From Pseudomonas alkylphenolica (GTDB taxonomy: Bacteria; Pseudomonadota; Gammaproteobacteria; Pseudomonadales; Pseudomonadaceae): a stretch of DNA of 64,000 bases. Location: the NCBI RefSeq assembly GCF_000746525.1, contig NZ_CP009048.1, positions 4,529,501 through 4,593,500 on the forward strand, in the 5' to 3' direction. The notes below the pieces were generated by a model. That model was not told where the DNA came from, made no database searches, and saw nothing but the letters and a program-made list of their open reading frames with translations. Positions within the stretch are counted from its first letter, which is position 1, and each line of letters opens with the position of its first letter. The translations under genes were made by a program, and so were the position numbers. This document shows, in pieces, positions 18,007 to 27,961 of the stretch.

Positions 18007-19271
18007 TGTTCAGACTCCCGGTCAGCCCGTCGTGCAGCGCGCTCCTGCAGGCGGCGGGCGCCAGCGACATCACCCTGGGACGCCAGCAGGGCCGCCAGGT
18101 GCGCCAAGGCGTCAGCATGCTGCGGATCGAGGTACAACGCCTTGCGGTAATGGCTGAGCGCTTCGCCGGTGTCGCCCGCGATATCACTGAGCAAACCCAG
18201 CCAGTAGAACACCTGGGCATGCGGCGGATAATGCTGCAGATAACGCGCGCACGCCGCCTGGGCTTCAGCGCTGCTACCGGCATTGGCCAAGCGGGCAATC
18301 TGCGCCAGCAATTCAGCATTGCTTTCTGATACCGCGGGCCCGATCGGTGTTGGCGCGGCAATGATATTGAACTTGCGCGGTGGCGCCGCCACTGGCGATG
18401 GACGCGATAAAGGGCCGGGTGCTGCAGAGAGTGGCGCCATCGTCAGCGGTTTGCTGTTGAGCACAGGTTCGCTTTCAGCCTGGCGCACATAGGCAAAGGA
18501 CTGAGCGATACCCAACGGGCGCATGCCCATCCGCGCCAGCAGGCTGCCCTCGGCCGGGCCGATGAACAGTACGCCTTGCTCATGGATCAGACGCTTGAGC
18601 ACTTCGAACACCCGTTGCTGGGTTGGCAGATCGAAATAGATCAGCAGATTGCGGCAGAACACAAAGTCATAACTGCCCGCCTGGGCCTTCAATGCCGGAT
18701 CAAGCACATTCCCCACCTGCAACTTGACCTGCTGGCGCACACGCTCATGAACGATGTGGCCGTCGTCGCTTTCGTCAAAATGCCGCTGGCGAAACTCAAG
18801 GTGCGAACCACGAAAGGAATTGCGCCCATACAGCCCTTGCTCGGCCCGGTTGATCGACAGGGGGCTGATGTCCATGCCATCGACCCGGAACGAGTTCCCG
18901 GCAATGCCGGCGTCAAGCAAGGTCATGGCGATGGAATAAGGCTCTTCACCGGTGGAGCACGGCAGGCTGAGGATACGCAGCGGCCGCGCCCCGGCCAGCT
19001 CGGCCAGACGCTTGCTGGCCAGGCCCGCCAGCGCCGTGAACGATTCTGGATATCGAAAGAACCAGGTTTCCGGAACAATCACCGCTTCGATAAGCGCCTG
19101 TTGCTCCGCTGTCGATTGCTGCAAGCGCAACCAGTAGTCATCCAGGTCGTAGGCCCCCAGTGCGGAGCAACGCTGGCGTAACGCACGCTCGACCATCGGC
19201 GCGCCGACCGAGGCGACGTCCAGGCCGATGCGCTCCTGCAAGAAACGGAAAAAACGCTGCTGGTTGCTCAT
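18003..19271 (-). CDS. wspC: WspC, CheR-type methyltransferase with TPR tail
   Basis: 422 residues. The N-terminal CheR domains (about 1-270) show the SAM-binding sequence LPCSTGEEPYSIAMTLLDAG and FVFCRNLLIYFDLPTQQRVF. A disordered linker follows, and the C-terminal part (about 325-415) contains TPR-like helices (AQVFYWLGLLSDIAGDTGEA, LSHYRKALYLDPQHADALAH). It methylates WspA glutamates, opposing WspF. Four-base overlaps with wspD and wspB. Confidence 0.95.
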   Translation of the reverse strand: MSNQQRFFRFLQERIGLDVASVGAPMVERALRQRCSALGAYDLDDYWLRLQQSTAEQQALIEAVIVPETWFFRYPESFTALAGLASKRLAELAGARPLRILSLPCSTGEEPYSIAMTLLDAGIAGNSFRVDGMDISPLSINRAEQGLYGRNSFRGSHLEFRQRHFDESDDGHIVHERVRQQVKLQVGNVLDPALKAQAGSYDFVFCRNLLIYFDLPTQQRVFEVLKRLIHEQGVLFIGPAEGSLLARMGMRPLGIAQSFAYVRQAESEPVLNSKPLTMAPLSAAPGPLSRPSPVAAPPRKFNIIAAPTPIGPAVSESNAELLAQIARLANAGSSAEAQAACARYLQHYPPHAQVFYWLGLLSDIAGDTGEALSHYRKALYLDPQHADALAHLAALLASQGDVAGARRLQERAARRADRESEQ

Positions 19272-19804
19272 TGTGGCTCCTGACGCTCACTTGCCTGTTG
19301 CTCAGGCAAGGGATACAGCAGCGCCCGTACTGAGTCGCTGAGCAGGTCCTGCACACTGATGCGTTGCACCAGCCCATGGGCGTCTTCGCGCACTGGCCCA
19401 AGGTAAGGTGCCTGCTGATTGTCCAGACCGTAGGGCTGAAACGCTTCGGGCAGGCAACGCAAGGTGTCGGTGGCCTGCTCAAGGATCAAACCCAGCAACA
19501 GTCCTGGCCGTAGCGGTTCAACCCGGTAGTGCACCAGCACCAGCCGGGTGCTGGTACGCACCGGTGCCGGCAGGCCGAAACTCAAGGCGCCGACGTCGAT
19601 CACCGGCACCAGCGCACCGCGATGCGCCAGCACTCCGGCCACCCAGTCCGGTGTCTGCGCGATAGGTTTGAGCGGCAGGCGCGGCAACACTTCGACAACC
19701 TCATGGGCGTCGAGAGCAAAGCGCTGCTCACCGATTCTGAACAACAGGTGCAAGGTCCCGTGAGCGCTTGCGTCCTGGCTGCTGCGGGGCTGAAGGTCGC
19801 TCAT
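19268..19804 (-). CDS. wspB: WspB, CheW-like coupling protein
   Basis: 178 residues from the ATG at 19804, seven bases after the wspA stop. An earlier in-frame start at 19840 would overlap wspA and add 12 residues; no clear Shine-Dalgarno separates them, so the start is uncertain. A single CheW domain is evident (LLFRIGEQRFALDAHEVVEV, GVLAHRGALVPVIDVGAL, TRLVLVHYR). It couples WspA receptor clusters to the WspE kinase at the cell membrane. Confidence 0.93.
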   Translation of the reverse strand: MSDLQPRSSQDASAHGTLHLLFRIGEQRFALDAHEVVEVLPRLPLKPIAQTPDWVAGVLAHRGALVPVIDVGALSFGLPAPVRTSTRLVLVHYRVEPLRPGLLLGLILEQATDTLRCLPEAFQPYGLDNQQAPYLGPVREDAHGLVQRISVQDLLSDSVRALLYPLPEQQASERQEPQ

Positions 19805-19811
19805 CGGCAGG

Positions 19812-21434
19812 TCAGACTTTGAACCGCGATACACCGCCACGCAGGCCGCTCGCCACCTGACTCAACTCATCGATGGCAAAACTGGCCTGGCGCAGCGATT
19901 CCACGGTCTGGCTGCTGGCATCGCCCAGTTGCGCCAGGGCGTGGTTGATCTGCTCGGCACCGGTGGCCTGGGCCTGCATCCCCTCATTGACCATCAGCAC
20001 CCGCGGCGCCAGGGCCTGGACCTGATGGATGATCTGGCTCAGTTGCTCACCGACCTGCTGCACTTCGAACATGCCACGGCGCACTTCTTCAGAGAACTTG
20101 TCCATGCCCATGACCCCGGCCGACACTGCCGACTGGATCTCGCGGACCATCTGTTCGATGTCATAGGTGGCCACCGCGGTCTGGTCGGCCAGACGCCGCA
20201 CTTCAGTCGCCACCACGGCAAAGCCGCGGCCATATTCGCCGGCCTTTTCCGCCTCGATGGCGGCATTGAGCGAAAGCAGGTTGGTCTGGTCGGCGACCTT
20301 GACGATCGTCACCACCACCTGATTGATGTTGCCCGCCTTCTCGTTGAGGATCGCCAGCTTGTTGTTGACCAGGTCGGCTGCGCCCATCACCTGATGCATG
20401 GTCTCTTCCATGCGCGCCAGACCTTGCTGGCCGGAGCCGGCGAGGATCGACGCCTGGTCGGCGGCCGAAGTGACTTCGGTCATGGTCCGTACCAGATCAC
20501 GGGAGGTAGCTGCGATTTCCCGCGAGGTGGCGCCGATTTCCGTGGTGGTGGCGGCGGTTTCGGTGGCAGTCGCCTGCTGTTGCTTGGAGGTGGCGGCGAT
20601 CTCGGTCACCGATGTGGTCACCTGCACCGAAGAGCGCTGGGCCTGGGACACCAGGTTGGTCAGCTCGCCCATCATGTCGTTGAAACCGGTTTCCACTGCG
20701 CCAAACTCGTCCTTGCGATCGAGGTTCATGCGCACACTGAGGTCACCGCTACTGAGTTTGTCCAGAGCATGCACGATACGTTGCATGGGCGCGGTGATGG
20801 CACGCATCAGCAGCAAGCCACAAATAGCAGCGGCAATAATCGCCAGAACCAGGGAAATGATCATGCTGACCTTGGCCGTGATCACCGCACCGACGATCGA
20901 GTCGGCCGCCTCTTCGGCCGAATGCCGGTTGCGCTCGATCACACTGTTCAGGTGTTTGCGGCCAGTAACCCAGGCCGGAGTCAGTACGTCGCCAATCAAT
21001 TGCTGGGCTTGGGCGTAGTCCTTGCGGACATAGGCTTCAAGCACCCTATCGATAGCCTTGGTGTAGACATCTTCGAGGCGGCCGAACTCTTCGAAGTTGG
21101 CTTGGTCGTCGGGATTCTGGATAGTCGCCTGATAGCTGGCCATGTGCTGCTTGAGGCGATCTTCAAAGTCCTTGTACTGCGCCTTGTCGGATGCCGTGAG
21201 CTCGCGCTGCCCGCTCAGACCCACCAGTTGCTGGGTCAACACATAACTGTCGACCCAGGCACTGCGGATCATCGAACTGTAGTAAACCCCGGGAATACTG
21301 TCGGTCCGCACCGCTTCCTCATCGGACTCGATGGTCACCAGGCGCGAATAGGCCGCCACCACCATCAACAGCATGATGGCGATAATCACGGCGAAGCTCG
21401 CCAGGATCCGTTGGCGCAAGGTCCAGTTTTTCAC
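19812..21434 (-). CDS. wspA: WspA, methyl-accepting surface-sensing receptor
   Basis: 540 residues. First membrane segment at about 11-30 ([20 protein letters not shown]), a four-helix-type periplasmic sensor (about 31-190), second membrane segment at about 190-212, HAMP, then the MCP signalling domain with the hairpin tip sequence [32 protein letters not shown]. Unlike chemotaxis receptors it forms lateral clusters and responds to surface contact. It starts the wsp operon: 129 bases separate it from the upstream same-strand DUF533 gene, so the wsp promoter probably lies at 21435-21563. Confidence 0.96.
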   Translation of the reverse strand: MKNWTLRQRILASFAVIIAIMLLMVVAAYSRLVTIESDEEAVRTDSIPGVYYSSMIRSAWVDSYVLTQQLVGLSGQRELTASDKAQYKDFEDRLKQHMASYQATIQNPDDQANFEEFGRLEDVYTKAIDRVLEAYVRKDYAQAQQLIGDVLTPAWVTGRKHLNSVIERNRHSAEEAADSIVGAVITAKVSMIISLVLAIIAAAICGLLLMRAITAPMQRIVHALDKLSSGDLSVRMNLDRKDEFGAVETGFNDMMGELTNLVSQAQRSSVQVTTSVTEIAATSKQQQATATETAATTTEIGATSREIAATSRDLVRTMTEVTSAADQASILAGSGQQGLARMEETMHQVMGAADLVNNKLAILNEKAGNINQVVVTIVKVADQTNLLSLNAAIEAEKAGEYGRGFAVVATEVRRLADQTAVATYDIEQMVREIQSAVSAGVMGMDKFSEEVRRGMFEVQQVGEQLSQIIHQVQALAPRVLMVNEGMQAQATGAEQINHALAQLGDASSQTVESLRQASFAIDELSQVASGLRGGVSRFKV

Positions 21435-21563
21435 AGTCAGCCCTCAAGTGTTCTACGCGAGCAGAAAAATGGGCAGAGTATAGCCCAGGCACTATGGGCT
21501 TTTGCGGCTGACTTTCAGACTGGATCGACGCAAATTGGCATCATCCTGGCCACTGGCCCGTAA

Positions 21564-22292
21564 TCATTGACCGATGGCTTGTTTCACCTGATTTTCCAGC
21601 TCGACTTTCAACGCCGGATCGAGCTTGAGCTGACGGGCCAGTTCGTCCAGATAGGCCCGCTCCATGAAATGCTCCTCGTCAACCAGCATGACGCTGGCGA
21701 TGTACATCTCGGCGGCCATTTCCGGCGTGCGGGCAGCGCGCGCCACATCGGCCGGGTCCAGCGGTTTGTTGAGCTCTGCATGCAGCCAGTGCTGCAGTTC
21801 CTGATCGTTGGAGAGCTTGACGAACTCGCCCTCGATCAACGCCCGTTCGCGCTCGTCGACGTGGCCATCGGACTTGGCCGCCGCCACCAGGGCCTTGAGG
21901 ATTGCCTGGCTGTGCTGTTCGACCTGGGCAGGTGGCAGGCGATCGAGGGTCTGCGGTTCAGCTGGCGCCGTGGCGCCCTGTTTGGCCTGCCAATTACCGT
22001 AGGCCTTGTACGCCAGTACGCCAAGCGCTGCCAAGCCACCGTAGGTCAGGGCTTTACCGCCGTATTTGCGCGCTTTTTTACTGCCCATCAACAGGCCCAT
22101 GGCCCCGGCAGCCAGGGCTCCGCCACCGGCACCGGAGAGCAGACTGCCAAGGCCACCGCCGCTTTTGCCACCGAGCAGGTCGCCAAGCCCGCCAGTTGCG
22201 CCGGCTTTACCGGCAGCACTTTTGCCAGCCTGGTTTTGCAGCAGGTCCTGACCGGATTTGAGCAGTTGATCGAGCAAGCCACGGGTGTTCAT
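21564..22292 (-). CDS. DUF533/TerB-like membrane-associated protein (YebE-type)
   Basis: 242 residues beginning MNTRGLLDQLLKSGQDLLQ at 22292, preceded by GGAGGTG; the frame is open to 22439 but the upstream part lacks such support. After a glycine-rich stretch (about 25-75, GATGGLGDLLGGKSGGG) comes a short hydrophobic segment (LTYGGLAALGVLAYKAYGNW), then an all-alpha TerB-like C-terminal domain (about 130-240, VAAAKSDGHVDERERALIEG). The family is common near cell envelope genes and has been tied to envelope stress, but no biochemical role is established. It is transcribed towards wspA; an independent promoter is likely. Confidence 0.88.
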   Translation of the reverse strand: MNTRGLLDQLLKSGQDLLQNQAGKSAAGKAGATGGLGDLLGGKSGGGLGSLLSGAGGGALAAGAMGLLMGSKKARKYGGKALTYGGLAALGVLAYKAYGNWQAKQGATAPAEPQTLDRLPPAQVEQHSQAILKALVAAAKSDGHVDERERALIEGEFVKLSNDQELQHWLHAELNKPLDPADVARAARTPEMAAEMYIASVMLVDEEHFMERAYLDELARQLKLDPALKVELENQVKQAIGQ

Positions 22293-22507
22293 CGGGCACC
22301 TCCAAGGACGGTAAATAAACCCCAAGAGTACTGCCGCAAGCTGAAGCCTGGCTGAATGCATTTGCGTCCAGATGTTGCCCAACAAGTAAAAAAACGACAT
22401 GGCTATTCGAGCAACTGGAATAGATCCGAATATCAGCACTACGCTTAATGCGATATGCCAGCGCTTTCATGACTGCCCCGACCATAATTTGAACAAGAGG
22501 GAACACC

Positions 22508-23659
22508 ATGCTCGTGAACAAGATTGCCCTGCTCAGCAGCCTGAGCACCGCCCTGCTGGCCAGCGCCAGCCTGCAGGCCGCTGAACCGCTGAAAGCTGTA
22601 GGCGCCGGCGAAGGCCAGCTGGATATCGTTGCCTGGCCCGGCTACATCGAGCGCGGTGAAAGTGACAAGGCCTACGACTGGGTCAGCGGTTTCGAGAAGG
22701 AAACCGGTTGCAAGGTCAGCGTCAAGACCGCCGCCACGTCCGATGAAATGGTCAGTTTGATGACCAAGGGCGGTTACGACCTGGTCACTGCCTCAGGAGA
22801 CGCCTCGCTGCGCCTGGTCGCCGGCAAGCGCGTGCAACCGATCAATACTGCGCTGATCCCGAACTGGAAAAACCTCGACCCGCGGCTCAAGGACGGCGCC
22901 TGGTATGTGGTCAACAACCAGGTGTACGGCACCCCTTACCAGTGGGGCCCCAACGTATTGCTGTACAACACCAATGTATTCAAGGAAGCACCCACCAGCT
23001 GGGGCGTGGTCTTCGAGCCGCAGAACCTGCCGGACGGCAAGCCGAACAAAGGACGGGTACAGGCTTACGACGGGCCGATCTACATTGCCGACGCGGCGCT
23101 GTACCTGAAATCGGCGAAGCCGGAGCTGGGTATCCAGAACCCCTACGAACTCAACGAAACCCAGTACAAGGCGGTGCTGGAACTGCTGCGTCAGCAACAG
23201 CCGCTGATCCATCGCTACTGGCATGACGCGACTGTGCAGATGAGCGATGTGAAAAACGAGGGCGTGGTCGCTTCCAGCTCCTGGGGCTATATGGTCAACA
23301 CCCTGAAGGCCGACAAACAGCCAGTGTCGTCGACCATTCCCAAGGAAGGTGCCACCGGCTGGGCCGATACCACCATGCTGCATGCCGAGGCCAAGCACCC
23401 CAACTGTGCCTATAAATGGATGGACTGGTCGCTGCAACCCAAGGTCCAGGGCGACGTGGCGGCCTGGTTCGGCTCGCTGCCGGCGGTACCGGCAGCCTGT
23501 ACCGGCAGCGAGTTGCTCGGCGCCGATGGCTGCAAGACCAATGGCTTCGACAACTTCGACAAGATCGCCTTCTGGAAAACCCCGCAGGCCGAGGGTGGCA
23601 AGTTCGTGCCATATAGCCGCTGGACTCAGGATTACATTGCAATCATGGGTGGCCGTTAG
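22508..23659 (+). CDS. Polyamine ABC transporter, periplasmic binding protein (YdcS/PotD type)
   Basis: 383 residues with an N-terminal signal peptide cleaved after LLASASLQA (about residue 24). The mature part has the PotD/YdcS signature IVAWPGYIERGE, the domain-linking GGYDLVTASGDASLRLV and the binding-site region WGPNVLLYNTNVF. AGAGGGAA precedes the ATG. It heads a five- to six-gene operon (ATPase, two permeases, aminobutyraldehyde dehydrogenase, spermidine dehydrogenase), resembling E. coli ydcSTUVW, so the likely ligands are putrescine or spermidine. A REP pair sits between it and the ATPase gene. Confidence 0.92.
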   Translation: MLVNKIALLSSLSTALLASASLQAAEPLKAVGAGEGQLDIVAWPGYIERGESDKAYDWVSGFEKETGCKVSVKTAATSDEMVSLMTKGGYDLVTASGDASLRLVAGKRVQPINTALIPNWKNLDPRLKDGAWYVVNNQVYGTPYQWGPNVLLYNTNVFKEAPTSWGVVFEPQNLPDGKPNKGRVQAYDGPIYIADAALYLKSAKPELGIQNPYELNETQYKAVLELLRQQQPLIHRYWHDATVQMSDVKNEGVVASSSWGYMVNTLKADKQPVSSTIPKEGATGWADTTMLHAEAKHPNCAYKWMDWSLQPKVQGDVAAWFGSLPAVPAACTGSELLGADGCKTNGFDNFDKIAFWKTPQAEGGKFVPYSRWTQDYIAIMGGR

Positions 23660-23667
23660 GTCCTCTT

Positions 23668-23723
23668 CGCGGGGCAAGCCCGCTCCCACAGCCCTCCACG
23701 GTGGGAGCGGGCTTGCCCCGCGA
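23668..23723. repeat. Inverted REP pair
   Basis: Two opposed REP cores with a short loop, located inside the polyamine operon between the binding-protein and ATPase genes. In such a position it can stabilise upstream mRNA and raise binding-protein levels relative to downstream genes. Confidence 0.95.
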
Positions 23724-23751
23724 TCTAGCTTAAAGACCGGGAGCACCGCAC

Positions 23752-24792
23752 ATGACCCTTGCAGTCCAGTTCACCGATGTTTCCCGCAGTTTTGGCGAGG
23801 TCAAGGCCGTAGACCGGGTGTCAATCGACATCCATGACGGCGAATTTTTCTCCATGCTCGGCCCCTCGGGTTCAGGCAAAACCACCTGCCTGCGCCTGAT
23901 TGCCGGCTTCGAGCAACCCAGCGCCGGTTCCATCCGTATCCACGGTGCCGAAGCGGCCGGGTTGCCGCCGTATCAGCGCGACGTCAACACGGTATTCCAG
24001 GACTACGCCCTGTTCCCGCACATGAATGTGCTCGATAACGTCGCTTATGGCCTGAAAGTCAAAGGTGTGGGCAAACAGGAACGCCTGACCCGCGCCGAAG
24101 AAGCCCTGAGCATGGTCGCCCTGGGCGGTTACGGACAGCGCAAGCCGGCGCAACTGTCCGGCGGTCAGCGTCAGCGTGTGGCCCTGGCCCGCGCCCTGGT
24201 CAATCGCCCGCGTGTGCTGCTGCTCGACGAACCCCTGGGCGCACTGGATCTGAAGCTGCGCGAACAGATGCAGGGCGAGCTGAAAAAACTGCAGCGCCAG
24301 CTGGGCATCACCTTCATTTTCGTCACCCACGACCAGACCGAAGCACTGTCGATGTCCGATCGGGTCGCAGTGTTCAATCGCGGCCGCATTGAGCAGGTCG
24401 ACACGCCGCGCAATCTTTACATGAAGCCAGCCACCACGTTTGTTGCCGAGTTCGTCGGTACCTCCAACGTACTGCGCGGTGAATTGGCGGCGCAGTTGAA
24501 CGGCAGCCAGTTGCCCTTCTCGATTCGTCCGGAACACATTCGCCTGGGCGAGCAACCTGCCACCAGCGATGAAGTCCAGGTCAGCGGCCTGCTGCACGAT
24601 ATCCAGTACCAGGGCAGCGCCACCCGCTACGAGCTGAAGCTCGACAATGGCCAGCTGCTCTGTGTCAGCCAGGCCAACAATCAATGGCAGCAGCAGGCCA
24701 CGCCCTGGCAGACCGGCCAACGCCTGCAGGCCCGCTGGGCACGGGAAGCGATGACCTCACTGCAGGAAACCGTATTGAACGGGGGCCAGTAA
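23752..24792 (+). CDS. Polyamine ABC transporter, ATP-binding protein (YdcT/PotA type)
   Basis: 346 residues. Walker A GPSGSGKTT (about 42-50), Q-loop (VFQDYALFPHM), signature QLSGGQRQRVALARAL, Walker B LLLLDEPLGALD and the H-loop FVTHDQTEAL are all intact, followed by a C-terminal TOBE/regulatory domain (about 240-346). It energises uptake of polyamines with the two permeases that follow. Only one base separates its stop from the next start, indicating tight coupling. Confidence 0.94.
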   Translation: MTLAVQFTDVSRSFGEVKAVDRVSIDIHDGEFFSMLGPSGSGKTTCLRLIAGFEQPSAGSIRIHGAEAAGLPPYQRDVNTVFQDYALFPHMNVLDNVAYGLKVKGVGKQERLTRAEEALSMVALGGYGQRKPAQLSGGQRQRVALARALVNRPRVLLLDEPLGALDLKLREQMQGELKKLQRQLGITFIFVTHDQTEALSMSDRVAVFNRGRIEQVDTPRNLYMKPATTFVAEFVGTSNVLRGELAAQLNGSQLPFSIRPEHIRLGEQPATSDEVQVSGLLHDIQYQGSATRYELKLDNGQLLCVSQANNQWQQQATPWQTGQRLQARWAREAMTSLQETVLNGGQ

Positions 24793-24793
24793 G

Positions 24794-25708
24794 ATGAGCC
24801 TGGCCCTGCGACGCTTCTCCAACCTGCTCTACCGGCGCCCCAATCTTTATCTGGCGCTATTGCTGGTACCCCCCCTGATCTGGTTCGGGGCGATCTATCT
24901 CGGTTCGTTGCTGAGCCTGCTCTGGCAGGGCTTCTACACTTTCGACGATTTCACCATGGCGGTGACCCCGGAATTGACCCTGGCCAATTTCGCCGCCCTG
25001 TTCAATCCGTCGAACTTCGACATCATCCTGCGCACGCTGGGCATGGCCATTGCCGTATCGATCGCCAGCGCCACCCTGGCGTTTCCGATCGCCTACTACA
25101 TGGCCCGCTACACCAGCGGCAAGACCAAGGCCTTCTTCTACATCGCGGTGATGATGCCGATGTGGGCCAGCTATATCGTCAAAGCCTATGCCTGGACCCT
25201 GCTGCTGGCCAAAGGCGGCGTGGCTCAATGGTTCGTCCAGCAGCTCAGCCTGGAACCTGTGCTGCAGTTCATTCTCGGCATTCCCGGGGTCGGCGGCAGC
25301 ACCCTGTCGACCTCGCACCTGGGGCGCTTTCTGGTGTTTGTCTACATCTGGCTGCCGTTCATGATCCTGCCCATCCAGGCCGCGCTGGAGCGCTTGCCGC
25401 CATCGCTGCTGCAAGCTTCGGCGGACCTCGGCGCCAAGCCCCGGCAAACCTTCATGCAGGTGATCCTGCCGCTCTCGGTGCCGGGCATCGCCGCCGGCTC
25501 GATCTTCACCTTCTCGCTGACCCTGGGCGACTTCATCGTGCCGCAGCTGGTTGGCCCTCCTGGCTACTTCATTGGCAGCATGGTCTACGCCCAGCAAGGC
25601 GCGATCGGCAACATGCCGATGGCCGCAGCCTTCACCCTGGTGCCGATCGTGCTGATCGCCATCTACCTGTCCATGGTCAAACGCCTGGGGGCTTTCGATG
25701 CACTCTGA
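24794..25708 (+). CDS. Polyamine ABC transporter permease (YdcU/PotB type)
   Basis: 304 residues with about six membrane segments, the first at residues 19-45 ([19 protein letters not shown]). The cytoplasmic EAA loop that contacts the ATPase reads [21 protein letters not shown]. This is the PotB-type partner of the heterodimeric permease. Its end overlaps the next permease start by 11 bases. Confidence 0.93.
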   Translation: MSLALRRFSNLLYRRPNLYLALLLVPPLIWFGAIYLGSLLSLLWQGFYTFDDFTMAVTPELTLANFAALFNPSNFDIILRTLGMAIAVSIASATLAFPIAYYMARYTSGKTKAFFYIAVMMPMWASYIVKAYAWTLLLAKGGVAQWFVQQLSLEPVLQFILGIPGVGGSTLSTSHLGRFLVFVYIWLPFMILPIQAALERLPPSLLQASADLGAKPRQTFMQVILPLSVPGIAAGSIFTFSLTLGDFIVPQLVGPPGYFIGSMVYAQQGAIGNMPMAAAFTLVPIVLIAIYLSMVKRLGAFDAL

Positions 25709-26504
25709 ACAAGCGTCCTGGGGCCTGCGCCTGGCGGCCTGGGGTGGGTTGGTGTTCCTGCACTTCCCGATCCTGATCATCTTTCTGTATGCCTTCAACA
25801 CCCAGGATGCGGCGTTCAGCTTCCCGCCCCAGGGCTTTACCCTGAAGTGGTTCAGCGTGGCGTTTTCCCGGCCCGATGTACTCGAAGCGATCAAACTGTC
25901 GGCGCAGGTCGCCTGCCTGGCCACGCTGATCGCCCTGGTGCTGGGCACCCTGGCGTCGGCAGCGCTGTACCGACGCAGCTTCTTCGGCAAGGAAAGCATC
26001 TCGCTGATGCTGATCCTGCCGATTGCGCTGCCTGGGATCATCACCGGTATCGCCCTGCTTTCAGCGTTCAAGACTCTGGGCATCGAGCCTGGCGTATTCA
26101 CCATCGTCGTTGGCCACGCGACGTTCTGCGTGGTGATCGTCTACAACAACGTCATCGCCCGCCTGCGCCGCACTTCCCACAGCCTGGTCGAAGCCTCGAT
26201 GGACCTCGGTGCCGACGGCTGGCAGACCTTCCGTTACATCATCCTGCCCAACCTCGGCTCGGCCCTGTTGGCAGGCGGCATGCTGGCCTTCGCCCTGTCG
26301 TTCGATGAAATCATCGTCACCACCTTTACCGCCGGCCACGAACGCACCCTGCCGATCTGGTTGCTCAACCAGCTCAGCCGGCCGCGTGATGTACCGGTGA
26401 CCAATGTGGTCGCCATGCTGGTGATGCTGGTGACCATGCTGCCGATCCTCGGCGCCTATTACCTGACCCGCGGCGGCGAAAGCGTTGCCGGCAGCGGCAA
26501 ATAA
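25698..26504 (+). CDS. Polyamine ABC transporter permease (YdcV/PotC type)
   Basis: 268 residues, about six membrane helices, with the EAA loop [21 protein letters not shown] near residue 170. It pairs with the preceding permease. The [12 protein letters not shown] start overlaps the previous gene. Followed after 19 bases by the dehydrogenase gene, which carries its own strong GGAGG. Confidence 0.93.
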   Translation: MHSEQASWGLRLAAWGGLVFLHFPILIIFLYAFNTQDAAFSFPPQGFTLKWFSVAFSRPDVLEAIKLSAQVACLATLIALVLGTLASAALYRRSFFGKESISLMLILPIALPGIITGIALLSAFKTLGIEPGVFTIVVGHATFCVVIVYNNVIARLRRTSHSLVEASMDLGADGWQTFRYIILPNLGSALLAGGMLAFALSFDEIIVTTFTAGHERTLPIWLLNQLSRPRDVPVTNVVAMLVMLVTMLPILGAYYLTRGGESVAGSGK

Positions 26505-26523
26505 CATTAGGAGGAGGTAAATC

Positions 26524-27948
26524 ATGCAAACCCGACTGCTGATCAATGGCCAACTGGTTGCTGGCGAAGGTAACGCGCTGGCGGTACTCAACCCGGCGCT
26601 GGGCAGCGTGCTGGTGGAGATCAACGAAGCCAGTGAGTCCCAGGTCGATGCCGCCGTGCGTGCCGCCGACCGTGCCTTCGAAAGCTGGTCGCAGACCACA
26701 CCCAAGGAACGTTCGCTGCTGTTGCTGAAACTGGCGGACAGCATCGAAGCGCATGGCAAGGAACTGGCCCGGCTGGAGTCGGACAACTGTGGCAAACCCT
26801 ATGCGGCGGCGCTCAACGACGAGATCCCGGCAATTGCCGATGTGTTTCGCTTCTTCGCCGGTGCCAGCCGTTGCCCGGGCGGCTCGGCCGCCGGCGAATA
26901 CCTGCCGGGGCATACCTCGATGATCCGCCGCGACCCGCTTGGTGTAGTCGCCTCCATCGCCCCGTGGAACTACCCGTTGATGATGGTCGCCTGGAAGATC
27001 GCCCCGGCCCTGGCCGCTGGCAACACCGTGGTGCTCAAACCTTCGGAACAGACACCCCTCACCGCCCTGCGCCTGGCGCAACTGGCCGCCGAGCTGTTTC
27101 CCGCCGGCGTGCTGAATATCCTCTTTGGCCGTGGACCGAGTGTCGGCACGCCGCTGGTCACCCACCCGAAAGTGCGCATGGTGTCACTGACCGGTTCCAT
27201 CGCCACCGGCGCCAATATCATCGCCAGCACCGCCGACAGCGTGAAGCGCATGCACATGGAGTTGGGCGGCAAGGCTCCGGTGATCATTTTCGACGATGCC
27301 GATATCGATGCCGCCGTCGAAGGCATCCGCACCTTCGGCTTCTACAACGCAGGCCAGGACTGCACCGCCGCCTGCCGCATCTATGCCCAGAGCGGCATCT
27401 ACGAGCAGTTCGTGGAGAAACTCGGCAAGGCTGTGGCCAGTATCAAGCACGGCCTGCAGAACGACCCGACCACCGAACTGGGCCCACTGATTACCGCCCA
27501 GCACCGTGACCGGGTGGCGGCGATGGTCGAACGGGCCATCGCCCAGCCGCATATTCGCCTGATCACCGGTGGCAAGGCGGTGGCCGGTGACGGCTTCTTC
27601 TTTGAGCCCACGGTGCTGGCCGATGCGCAACAGGATGACGAAATCGTCCGCCGCGAAGTGTTCGGGCCGGTGGTTTCAGTGACCCGTTTCGACGACGAGG
27701 CTCAAGCCCTGGCCTGGGCCAATGACTCGGACTACGGTCTGGCCTCCTCGCTCTGGACCGCTGATGTCGGCCGCGCCCACCGCGTCTCGGCGCGCCTGCA
27801 GTACGGCTGTACCTGGGTAAACACGCACTTTATGCTGGTCAGCGAAATGCCCCACGGCGGCCAGAAACTCTCTGGCTATGGCAAGGATATGTCCGTGTAC
27901 GGGCTGGAAGACTACACCTGCATCCGGCATGTGATGTTCAAACACTAA
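26524..27948 (+). CDS. Gamma-aminobutyraldehyde dehydrogenase (PatD/YdcW type)
   Basis: 474 residues, an NAD(P)-dependent aldehyde dehydrogenase. The nucleotide-binding sequences [20 protein letters not shown] and [12 protein letters not shown], the general base Glu in [10 protein letters not shown] and the catalytic cysteine in [11 protein letters not shown] (about 280) are all seen. It turns 4-aminobutyraldehyde, made from putrescine or released from spermidine, into GABA. A strong TAGGAGGAGG precedes the ATG. Its position between polyamine permeases and spermidine dehydrogenase gives the substrate away. Confidence 0.93.
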   Translation: MQTRLLINGQLVAGEGNALAVLNPALGSVLVEINEASESQVDAAVRAADRAFESWSQTTPKERSLLLLKLADSIEAHGKELARLESDNCGKPYAAALNDEIPAIADVFRFFAGASRCPGGSAAGEYLPGHTSMIRRDPLGVVASIAPWNYPLMMVAWKIAPALAAGNTVVLKPSEQTPLTALRLAQLAAELFPAGVLNILFGRGPSVGTPLVTHPKVRMVSLTGSIATGANIIASTADSVKRMHMELGGKAPVIIFDDADIDAAVEGIRTFGFYNAGQDCTAACRIYAQSGIYEQFVEKLGKAVASIKHGLQNDPTTELGPLITAQHRDRVAAMVERAIAQPHIRLITGGKAVAGDGFFFEPTVLADAQQDDEIVRREVFGPVVSVTRFDDEAQALAWANDSDYGLASSLWTADVGRAHRVSARLQYGCTWVNTHFMLVSEMPHGGQKLSGYGKDMSVYGLEDYTCIRHVMFKH

Positions 27949-27961
27949 GGTAAGGAAACCC

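Noticed and set aside
14052..21434. Alternative reading as a flagellar chemotaxis operon
   Set aside because: The combination of a CheR with TPR tail, two CheW proteins, a CheA with a receiver, CheB and a terminal REC-GGDEF regulator is specific to Wsp; there is no CheY or CheZ.
19929..21563. 544-codon forward open frame
   Set aside because: Antisense shadow of wspA; the translation is His/Gly-rich without domains.
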